Below are positions 23,501 to 35,500 of a stretch of DNA of 64,000 nucleotides, piece after piece. A program made the translations under genes and the position numbers. Source of the stretch: Reticulitermes speratus (Eukaryota > Arthropoda > Insecta > Blattodea > Rhinotermitidae); NCBI GenBank assembly GCA_021186555.1, contig JAJKFL010000006.1:45022138-45086137 (forward strand), given 5' to 3'. The notes below the pieces were generated by a model. The model was not told the DNA's origin and made no database searches. It worked only from the letters and a program-made list of their open reading frames with translations. The first letter of the stretch is position 1. Every line of letters starts with the position of its first letter.

Positions 23501-26500
23501 AACGAATTTCTGCCGGTACACTTCATATCTTTTGACCAATTTGAGTGAAGTTCGATATTATAGAAAATCTAGAAGTAATGGTGTGGAACAAGCGAGAGTT
23601 TTATGAAAATTGGTACAATATTGGTGAAGCAAAATGTGGAGAATTGCTTTTCAAAGTATATGATGCCGTCCTTTTTATTGTGTGTGCATAGTGAAGTTCT
23701 GAAGGTGACATATAGATGATGTAAAAGCATCTCAGTAACACTGTTCTAGGATTAATTGAGGATGTGCACAGTAGAGATGTAACATTTCTAGATGATAGCC
23801 TAGCTCTGGTTTAAGAATCAGATCAGAAACTTCCAAATGCAAACCACTTGGACTGCTGTATTTGATAGCTCCTATTTTTTTTTTATCTGGGTTCATGTGT
23901 GCTGCAGTGATGTTTGTTGAATAATATCTTTTGTTTGCTTAATAAGTGCAGTGTAAGTTCTGTCTCTTTTTTTCCTGCATCATTTAAATTTGCTGTGTCT
24001 TGATGCTGTTAGCCCTATCTTTTTGAATGCTCTTTATTCACAACATTGTAGGAAGGCAGGGAACCTTTAATTTTGATCTGTTCTCCTGTTGTAGATCCAA
24101 CAAATACTTAACAGCTACAGAATGTGAATGGGCATTATAGGGGTTATAGGAAGAAGAGAAGTTATTCATTCATTCATCCATCCATTGATTCATTCATTCA
24201 TTTATTCTTTCATTCAGCAGTCTGTCTTACGACAGGTCCGTAGCCTCTTCCAAAGCGAGTTCTCCACAGGGTGCGATCTAGTGAGAGGTCATTAACATGA
24301 ATAAATATCATGGTCAATAATGGTATATTAATGAGCTAAACATTTAGCTGAGTATCTCAGCTGAACCTGTTTAAGTTTATTTTGTACCAATATTACCAGC
24401 ACCATAATAGTATTGTTGTTATAGTGACGAGGCTGCAGGCTGGATGGCTGAGGAATTGTGGTTCCATTTGCCAGTAAGGGCAAGGGATTTTTCTATTCCA
24501 CCAAAATTCCAGACCAGCTCTGGGGTCCACCCAGCCTCCGATCTAATGGGTAATAGGGGCCTCCCTGGGGGTAAAACTGTGGGGATATTAAGCTGAACCC
24601 TCATTTTCATCTAATGCCAAGGTTAAGAATGAGTGTAGTTGTGCCTCCACTACGCCTTATGCCTCTGTGGCTTACACAGAGACAGGTGTACCATTATTAG
24701 GCGCTGCACATTAGAGCATGTACCCCCTGACATACAACTTTTGCATTGTGCAGTATTACATTAAGTATTCAAATGTAAATTTGTGGATGATGCTACAGTT
24801 AAGAAAATTTTTTGTATAAAACAAAAGTGTAAAGAGGAACTTGCAAGTGGCTAAAATGTATAATGGTGAAGTTAATTGAATTGTGTGCTGTTCAATGAAA
24901 ATTGAGGTATGTGAGACAAAGAAGTAAGGCAATTTCTAGTTATACAGCTTCATTTCTGCAACCACTGTTTGGGAACGCAGCTGCCATGGAAGGTGGGCAT
25001 ACCTGTATTACAACAGTAGTGGGTTCAGACACGCACCAAGTATTCCAGCTGCATTTAACGAAAACACATCATTTGTGTATTATACGAACACTATATATAT
25101 GGTGCCAATGGAGAGCAGTATGAATTGTGTGACAGAAATGTTTGACTCCTCTTTCCAGGATGATGTATTGTAATGGTTCTGGCCCGAATAAGGATGAGTA
25201 TGCAGATTATTTCCACTACCTGCTGTACCTGGAGGAGTATGAAGCCACACAGAAAATGGAGCAATACAACATGAGAGATGTTCCTGTTAAAATTTTTGCT
25301 GACGACAAGTGCCTCCAATTGAAGGTGAGTGTCAGTACCCTCTACGTGACAGTATGCGACCACACAAAAAAATGGAACAATGCAACATGAGGGATATTTC
25401 TGTTGAGATCGTCACTGGCTTGCACCCACATTTGAAGGTGATTCTTGGTACTGTGTCGTTGGCAGCACTTGTATTCTATGCCATTGATTTATTGCACTCT
25501 CTGGTGTCTTTTCCTGGTTTACCCCCACCCGATATCCCTTGTCCTTGGTCCTGTCGTTAGGTTGGCAGGTTGCTCTGTGTAGAGCTGCCGTCAGGTTCGG
25601 TTTGTTTTGAATTGACATTTTGGCTTCGGTGGGTGTGTAATAAAATATCTCGGTTTTAGTAATGGCGTGTGACATGCTTGCTGGTGTTGTGATTTGTGTT
25701 GACTGAGTTCAGGGAGTGCCATGCAAGTTTTGGTTGGGCTTTGAGTTGAGCTTGGAGGTTTCCTGCCTTTTCTGTGCTTCTATGTGTATTGCTGTATATA
25801 AGTTATGTGTGGAGTGGCCAGGTAATTGTGTGTGCATGTGTTGGATGTGCGTCAACAGAAGGGACTGAGTATTTTGATTATTTTTGAAGGGCCAGCCTTA
25901 GGCCGATTGGACCAATTTGACGCAATCAGACCCCGAGCTTACGGGGGGTTGCCCCACACTGTTCAGGGATTTGCGCATTAGTAATCTTTAAAAATGATAA
26001 AAAATGGACCATTTTAATTTTTCATCCTAACTTATAATATACCAAACTGCCAATCTTTTTTCATTTATCTTTTTCTTTTCTTTGTTTTCTTTTCCTTTTC
26101 TTTTTTCTTTATTTTTCTTCTTTCTTTCTTTTTTTTCTTTCTTTCTTTCCTTCCCCCTTCTCTGTCTCTATGCACAATAACTTTTAGGGGCCTGCCACAA
26201 GGATCGCAATTGGGCCGCGTGTTTGCTAAGACTGGCACTGATTTTTGCATTTATGTACTTTATAATAAATTATTGTTTTCTGTTGTTTGTTATATCGTTC
26301 TCCTCTGACATTATTTGTGGATGCAGCATCCCTTGTGCTTCTACTTTACTCTTGGGTTGTTACTTGTGTTGTTGCTATGTGCTGTCAGGCAGAAAGAGAG
26401 AGAGTGAGGGAGGTCATCCCAGTACCTTTCAAATGACAGTTCGTGCAGACGTTGTTATGTTGAGGATCCACAAACATCTTGCAGTATGTATACTGTTTGA

Positions 26501-29500
26501 AGGCCCTCTAACTGGATACCAATGAGGCCTGCTCAAAATCATTATAAGAAACTCGTGTTAAGTAAGTTTTGTAAAATTTTGTGAAGATCATACAATAAAG
26601 ATGTGCTCAAGACCCAAACACAACAAAGAAGTGAAGCCCTATATATTAATGAAGACATAAAATGAACCATTATAAATTTCAGTTTCACTTCCTATATACA
26701 TGGCTAACAACATTGCATCAATTGATACGATACTAGTCAAGCAAATTTAACAAATGCTCCAGTGGGCTACCATCAAGCCAGAATATATAAGACCTCTAAA
26801 ATGAATACATACAAAGCCATCTCTGTATAAAGTTGCCTACGCTACCCCACCTTTAATTATCTGAGACTCTACATTTCATTTTAACACACAGCTACAATCA
26901 GCCACCCAATGAAACAGTTTTAAATTTTGTAACTTATTATTCCTGAAGCTGCATGTATTGTGTGTATGTTTATATATATTGTATAACAGTACTGTTGTAA
27001 ATTTGAGATCTCTAATCAGTTATTGCAGCTGTAAATATTCCACTTTTCATGGTTTTTGTATTCAGCCTGATTATGGCTACCAAGTTAGCTGAAACGTAGC
27101 CGCGTTTAATTCTGATTTTGGAAGTAAAGTTGTGTTTACATGAAACATATTTACATTATTCTTGTGAAACTGTATTAAAATAAACCATTAATCACAACTG
27201 AAATTTTTTATTGTCGGTATTTAGCATTTGTTACGACATGTTTTGGCTGGCTTGGCCATCTTAGGTAATACAAAAAAAAAATACTTGGGGGGTTAAATGC
27301 AAGATTAAGTTCTGTAAAAAAAAAAAATCAGATCTCATTTTGACATAAAGGGCAATAATTCTTAAGTATTCACGTTTTTAATATAAGTTTTCGTAGTTGT
27401 ACATATTCCAGCAATCCTAAAGATATGCAAGAATATTGCCTTGAAAGTTCTAGCTTTTACACTATTTCAGCTTATTTTATGTTGAGTTTATGTGAGTATG
27501 GTATATGATTTTACTTTGAGAAGATTTTGTAGAGTAGTTTCATGGTTTTAAGTTTTTTCTTTTTCTTTTTCTTTTCTTGAGTGGAGACTAGTCACAGGTT
27601 TAGCATTTTCGTATATCTGAAGAGCGAGTTTGTAGTTTATGGGGTATGAGCTTCCTTTAATGGTGACTGAAAATTGAAATTAAAGGATAGAATGAGTGTG
27701 ATGGTAAGTGATTGAGAAAATTGTTAGAATAATAGTGAAGTGAAATGTGATGATTCTTACAGTTTTGAAGAATTCTTGGATTTATATAAGTTTAGCATTA
27801 TGGGACGTCTGTTCACTACTACATGAATTTCTGGTGACCTCTAAGACTTTGTCCACACGCATGTTAGTGAAAACTTACCAAGGTGTCTCGTCTCTGAATC
27901 TTGATACTTTTCACTGACAGTAAAATTTTGCGAGCTTCATGCATTCTGAAGACGTGGCCAGGGCATTACTTAGCCAATACAACTTAGTGTGGACCTCAGG
28001 GGAATATCTGGTTAATGAATTTTCATGTTCAAAAAACCCACGATCAACATTGCTCAAAATAACCTGCTTGTGTTTATTCAGACCATTGTCATCGTTTTAT
28101 ATTTAATTCTAGTAATGTATTTGCATTCTCAAATGATGGTGACATTTTGCTTTTTTACACCATGTAGTTTGCTTTTTGTTGTAAAAACCAAACAAGCCAA
28201 ACAACTACAGTGAAAACCTGCAGACTTATACCAAATTTGTATTCTAATTTATTTTTTTAAAAATTTCATCCATTATTCTGTACCTTCTTGTTTATCCATG
28301 ATATTCTTTCAACATGATGTAAGACCTTTGAAAGAAGGATAGATCGAGAAGTCCTTTTTATGCCATATTGTTGTGTTAGGTGCCAGGACTTGCAGAGCGA
28401 CGACCGTCTGTGTTGAAGGGAGACCTGATATATCTACGAGTGTCTTTAGGGAAGGATAAGTGGGAGCGCACTGAGTATGAAGGTGTTGTTGCAGCGGTTG
28501 GAGACACTTACGTCCTGATTGGAGGCTTCAATAAAGAGTGAGTAGTAACATTACTTGTCTGGTTGAGACAGGAATACCCATGATACATTACATGTGCACT
28601 TCAGTAGAGAAATTGAGTTTTGTCTGTTTTCACCTGCATTATTTATTGAAATTAATCTGCAGCTTTGCTCCTGGTTAGGAATGTTTGAACTCGTTGTGTA
28701 TGTTGATACAGGTAGCTGTGCTGTAACTGTTTTGTCATTGGAGGTGATTGAATTTACAATGGAGTTGTGAATGAATTTACAATGGAGTTGTATCCAAGAA
28801 TTGTTTAATATTTTTCTTTACACTCTTATTTAATAGTTCACAGGCCACACTAGTATTCTGTGATTAAAAATTTGGTACTAATTTGTTGGAAAAATTTGTG
28901 GTTAATTTTTTATCAGTTGGAATTTGTTTTGCCTTACATTGTGAGCTTTTGATCATTGTAGTACATTGCTTATGTGGTCATGTTGTAGATTTGATTTGTG
29001 GTGTGTTTTTTTTTTCTTTCTACGTTTTGGGTGCTAGAGGGTGTATGAAACTAGGGTACTGAAAATAAAGTACTTCTGGTCACTGCTAGTAATGGCCATA
29101 GTTTTACATTGTCTTTATAGTTGAAAGTAAACTGAATAAGTCACAAGTTCATGTCACTTGTCATGTGCCAGTTAATTAACTAACAAACTGCACGTGTTCG
29201 TTTTGTTGTGTCACTGAGCCTGGAAACTGATACAGGATCTTTATCCTCTAGGAAGTCCGCATTTATCGGAAATTTAGAGTCCGTTTCTTCTCCAGTTTAA
29301 CTTGTCTTATTTTATCGAAGCGTCTAAGAGTGCCGACCTTATGGATCTGCCAGGTCTCAGAACTTACGAAAATGTTGGTTGACACATGACAGAGTTCTTG
29401 TTTTGAATTATTAACAATCCACTTGGAGATTTGTGCCCATTAAGAATGCTGTTTTCTGGGATGTCAATGCTGCATCATCACATATCAGAGGAACCTGCTG

Positions 29501-32500
29501 CCTCCATCTGTAGGGTAGAATGTCTGCCCTGAAGACGGATGCAAACACATTCTTCCAAGAGGTCCTTAGTATACTTTATCAGACTGTGCAGATCACATCC
29601 TATAAGACAGTATTACTGATAGTCACTACCTTTGAGAACTTCAACTTTTGTGCGCAATTTTTGAAATACAAAGAAAGAAAAGCACAAATTTCCTGAAGTT
29701 AAAGACTTACCGTATATTCTCGAATCTAATCCGCACCCAGTTTTTGGCGACTTCTTAAACGAAAAAAAGTTAGTTCGCGATTCTAATCCGCACCTTTCCT
29801 TCAACCACCCCTTGCCCACGGGGCGACTGATTGAATAATATTGGATGTTACCAATGCGTTAAAATCCGACGCTACGCCTGTGGCCGATGAGTCATACCGA
29901 TAGAGGCGGGGCCTTTCTGAACAGACGTGCGCAATCTCGTCTGAAGCCAGCTGATCTTTAGTTGTTGAAACGTGGGAGGTGCTTGTTCCAATTTGTCGTG
30001 TACCGTAGTTATGGAAGAGGGACACCTGAAATTTAAACGACTCTCATATACGGCAAAGTTCAAACGTGAAGTTATTCGGTGCGCAGAGGAGAATGGAAAC
30101 CGCAAAGCCGCTGCAATTTTTGGAGTTAATGAAAGCAACGTTCGACTATGGCGGAAACACAAGGCAGCGATCAGCGGGTGTGACGCAGCTCCTTCAGAAG
30201 TGGCGCGGTGGGTGTCGGCTGCATGGAAAGCCATCCCAGAGAGCATTATCGTCAGATCTTTCAAGAAGTGTTGCATAAGCAATGCTTTGGACGGAACCGA
30301 AGATGACATTGTATGGGAGGACGATGTTGAAGATAAAGATGATAGTGACTGGGTGGAGAGCACGGATAAAGATTCAGTTATGAGTGATGATGGCGAGTCT
30401 GATGAATAATAAATTATAATAATAAATAATAAAATAATAGATTATTTTATTGTATTGTATTGTTCTTACGTTGTTTATTAATTACGTTAATTACGTTATT
30501 GTTATATTGTACGGCAGCTCAATCATTTTTCCAAAATCCAGCTCTAGACCGCGAATCTAATCCGCACGCGAATCTAATCCGCATCTGATTTTTTAGCCCT
30601 CTAAAACTGTAAAAAAGGTGCGGATTAGATTCGAGAATATACGGTATGTGTTATGGGATGTGACACTGTGTCATTGGGCAAGTAGTTTCCAGTGCTTCAA
30701 AGGAACATAGTGCCTTCATTTTCAGGGTCAAGCAGTCCAAGAAGAAATGTCGAGAACTACATGACCAACAACACAGAGTCACGTGCCAGAAAACTTGAAT
30801 CTCTATCAACACTGTTGTCAGGACCTCAAATCTCGCATTTCCTTGGCATTGTCTCTCCAAGAACATTTTCTGTGTGTGCAATTTTTTCCTGTGTTATGCC
30901 ATTTGAAACAAATAGATTGATGGACATACATTTGGCTATTATATACATGGTTAAGGTGTTACACAGACCTCAGTGTGTGGTAGAAAGTTCTGGAGACTGT
31001 GCAGTGCTGCCAATGTCTGTCCCTGAATAATCCCTGGTTGTGTTGTTGCCTAACAGAAAGAGTGTATCATTTTGAGTGTTAAAGATTCTTTATCTTCTGG
31101 AATGAGGATTCTTATAGTTTGATAGGTGTGTTTCGGAGGAACCTGTTCGCCCCATCTTCATTGTAATAGAGTTGTGACTGTGCTACACTGAAGATGTAGC
31201 CAACAGGTTCCTCTTCAGAATTGCTATGCATCTGCTAAGCTATATGTCATCACATCTCATAAGACTCTAATCTTGATGCAGTGTGTTTTTGTCTGCAGGT
31301 TAATGGATAGGTTGGAGAGTGATCCAAGTCTACATTTTGATGTGCACTTTGCACTTAATCGCTTCCCACTTTATGTCATGCATCGATCAATTGACCTGCT
31401 GGTGAAACGGAAGATGTTTGATGTGGTGTTCCCTCCAGGTTCCAGCTTGCCTTCACTTCTTGTACAAGGAGACATAGAGTAAGATACTGTGTCTGGTTTG
31501 TTGCGGTGGTCATAGTTATGGGGCCTTTTATGCATATTAGTTATAACAATAGCATTTGTTGTCGTCTTTGACGACGAAGTTCTGTATTTCTCAGTGTTTT
31601 CTATTCAGCAGCAAACCAGACTCCGTGCACACGCATGCATGCATGCATGTGTGTACAGTGCGTGTGACATATATGGGGGAAAAGACATAAGCATGTAGGG
31701 TTTTCGTGGGGAAACCTGAAGAAAAGAGACCACCTGGAAAACTTAGGCATAGGAGTAAGGATATTATTAAAATGGTTCTCAATAGGATGGAAGGGTATAG
31801 ACTAAGTTACTCTAAGTCAGGATAAGGACAAGTGGCAGACTGTTTTGAACACGGTAATGAATATTCAGGTTCTGTGAAATGCAGGGAATTCCTTGACTAG
31901 CTGAGGAATTATATCAAGCAGGATGGTGCTCCATGATGTTAATTAGTTGGGAGTGTTGTCAAACAGGACTTGCATCACAGTACCGTCACCATATGCTTGA
32001 GCAGATGTTCGTGAACACAAGTCAGCTTTTCACCTTCAGGAACCAAGAACTCATTCACTGCTCATTTCAAGTGCATATCAGGCTGTGCCATTGATGATGC
32101 CATCTGTTGAGTGAAACAGTTGTGACCACTAGAAAATTAACGAGATTTTCAATAGCTTTACTGATGTGTTTATTCCGACAAAATATATTGTAGGGAGGGA
32201 ACAAATTGCAGGTATTTCTTTCTGACAGCCCCTCATAGCTGAAGACAGAGACAACATGTTATTGCAAAACATAGGCCCTAATACACCAAACTACATGGCG
32301 TGATATTCCAGAAGTCCGTAATTTTAATGTTTGCTTCTGTGACAATGTCAGATCTCATTTATGCATGTTTTGTTTGGCAGGAATTATGATTGTTCATTGT
32401 TTGTCACATTATGTTCTCAGCTTCATCAACCCATTAATCAAGAAAAATCCAGAACAGCAGAAAGCAGTGACAAACATTGTCCTTGGAACATCCCGTCCCT

Positions 32501-35500
32501 CACCATACATAATTTTCGGTCCGCCAGGCACAGGGAAAACTATGACTGTTGTGGAAGCGATTTTGCAGGTAAAGTTTATGTAAAGTACTAGGAACAAGTA
32601 CTGTACTCACTTCAGAATTTCATTGCATACTGTATTCAGTGAATTTGAAGTGTGAGAAATTAATTGAGGCTGTACCGAATGCATTGAATTAGCTTTTGAA
32701 ATATGCTGTATAGAGGCATGATAGTTTCTGGATGTTCTGGCAGACATTGCAGTTGCAATGAATCTGGTGGTTATCCAGGGGACATTATATACAAGCAGTG
32801 CCACTTGGTCACACATGTGGTTAGCGTATTGTGTGTATGTGACTCATTTCCAGTAGTGTGATCACCACACGTACCATTACATGGAATCATCTAAAAGCTT
32901 AGCTACGCATATTGACAAGACATAGAACAGACCAGTTTTGTATGCTGCACACAACAGAAGTAACTTAATTTTAGTGAATATGAAGTGCAACGTAACACAG
33001 ACGGTGTTATTTTTTTTTATTTTTATTTTTATTATCAAAACCTATGTAAGAAAGGAATCCTGTAAAAAGTGTTCTATCAAACTGGAAGACAAGTTCCCTG
33101 GTGTTTCATTTTCTTCATAATCGGCAATATATTGGCTGATGAACAGATTTTGAAAGGGTTCTTTGAGAGAAGAAGCCAGAGCAAACATGACGCGTTCTTT
33201 CAGAAAGAATTACAGACAATATTGGAGCATGTGAAGCATACCCACGAAAATCTTTGTTGCAAGAGTACAGTTTTGTAACTGGTTTCATGATGCAGAGTGT
33301 AGTGGTGAAGTTGATCCATTGTTAACTTATTTACAGATGGTATCACTTAAATGGTCATGTAGATACTCAGACTGACAGACATTTGTCTGCAGGTAATCCC
33401 AGACTAATACACAAGGTGCCATTATGTGGGATTAAAGTTGTAGTATGATGTTCAATCTCTGCAACAAGCATAATCATACCCCTCTTATTTTCAGTTGCAG
33501 CAAATTCACAAAGATACAGTGGACAAATTCTTGAACATTTTCTTTTAATTTAAGTGATGGGAATGAACATGGTTCCTTCCGCCAAGGTGTTGCAACTGTC
33601 CACATGGCCATTAATGTGATAGTTGCCTTACATAACATTTTTGGTGCATTAATAATCAGTTCATTATGATCCACCCATTCACCTGGTCCAGTGCCATGCG
33701 ACTATTATTTTTAGGGATGTTTCAGTGGCTGTTCATAAAAACAGCACACACACACAGAGGACACCTTAAAGAATTGTCTGGCACACAATATCTGCAATGT
33801 AGACAATAACTTCATACAGTATTTAATAATGCTTTTACCAGGTGTCAAGGATGTCTGAGAGTTGTAGGAGGTCATTTCCAACACCTACTGTGACATGTGA
33901 TAAGTTACATTATATAATACAGTGTGTTAATATTGAGTATAAATGGGTCTTGCAATAGGTGGTACACCCTATGGGTCTTGCAGTCATTGTGCAAGGTGTG
34001 GGAAGTGATATCTTGATTGGTCAGGAAAGAATCATGGTGCTAGCAGATAGGGGACGTCCTGTGGGGTAACGAGAAACTTGAGGGAGAGGGGTCAGCATAA
34101 GAAAAGAGGAAGAGATTTGAGGACTTCATGAGAGGTGATTGACAGATTTTATGCAGTCGCAAAAAGAGGCAAAGGAAGTTCATGTCGGCAACAGAGGATC
34201 TACTGGCAGCCTGCACAAGAGGAATTAGCTGTTGTTCAGGGGAGGCAGGTGGTTAGAGGATGTGATGAAAGAGGTGGAGCGAGGCTTTGCTTAGTCTGTA
34301 AACATGTTCCTGGTTGAAATTGTGACGGTGTTCAGATATCCATGGCTTCTCTGATGTTGGTAGGTCAGTAGGCATGGATGTATAAACCACCAAACAAGTT
34401 AATGATGCGAAATTTGAGTCATAGTGATCTGTTCAATGCTATACATCATGTGTTTAAATTTAATTTTTTGCAGGTGAAGAACAAAATGCTGGGTCTTACA
34501 TGCTTGTTTGTGCTCCAGCAAATGCTGCCTGTGATTTGTTGGCCCAGAAGCTCATTCCACATTGCACGACAGATGAACTACTGCGCCTGCACTCTTCTTC
34601 TCGAGACTGGTATTGAGAAACATGTTGTCATGTGATGGTTGCTGCATGTGCAGTTTGAGTTTATCTGTTGGCTCTGTATGCAGGGTTGTGATATTCAGTC
34701 AGTTCTGGTATTGGGGGTCTGTAACAAACTTCTGGGGGCTGTAGAATACACTGTTGGGGGGGGGGCTGCAGAGTGCATTTTTGGGGGCTGTAGGTCACTT
34801 TTAAGGGGCTGTAGAACACACTGTTGGGGGGTCTGCAGAGCACATTTTTGGGGCTGTAGGTCACTTTTGAGGGGGCTGTAGAACCACACTTGTTACTAGG
34901 AACAGGTCAAGAGCAGTGTTGCTCGAACATTTTAACCACTGCCCCTTTTTGTAAACGTGCTGACATATCCACAGACAGTTTTTGGAAATTTTTAATTTAC
35001 TTGTACTTGTGAAGCAGAATGTTATTAGAGCATTGCTAGAAGCTAGCAGTGAGGGCTGAAGCTTTTATTTACAGTGGCAAGTTACCATGTTTGTTGCTGT
35101 ACAGGATATGATAACTTCCTCTATTTTAGACTTACAACATGAGGGTTAGAAACTTTCACAAACACACAGCAGAATGACTGTTGTGTGTTACTCCAAAATT
35201 TGTACTACTGAGTAGATGGGCTTTTGAATGGGATGAATGTAAACATGACCCAGTGTTTCTCTCCCGTTACTGAAGACTAATATAGAAGCAGTACGGTATG
35301 GGCTTCGTAGCAGGTATTGCTTGACAGCTCACAAAGTGCTTATGTCGTGCTGCTCTGCTTAATGCTGTGTCCTGTGTGCAGTGTCCAGCACAGCTTATTT
35401 GCATGGCAGCAGATGGCCAGTGGCACAGTGACATCACTGAGAGCATGTTGTCTGTATCTGGTGGAGAGTAATTCCTTAAAATATTATTTGCATGGTATAA

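Noticed and set aside
26065..26250. Lys/Glu/Arg-rich minus-strand ORF
   Set aside because: Translation of a simple polypyrimidine tract.
32381..32591. Alternative acceptor 'tttggcag' at 32380 for helicase exon 10
   Set aside because: It puts the downstream sequence in a frame that reads [15 protein letters not shown] and stops; only the acceptor at 32420 gives NPEQ and GPPGTGKT in phase.
34639..34889. Cys/Gly or Pro/Gln-rich ORFs on both strands
   Set aside because: Both are translations of the G-rich 74-bp repeat.
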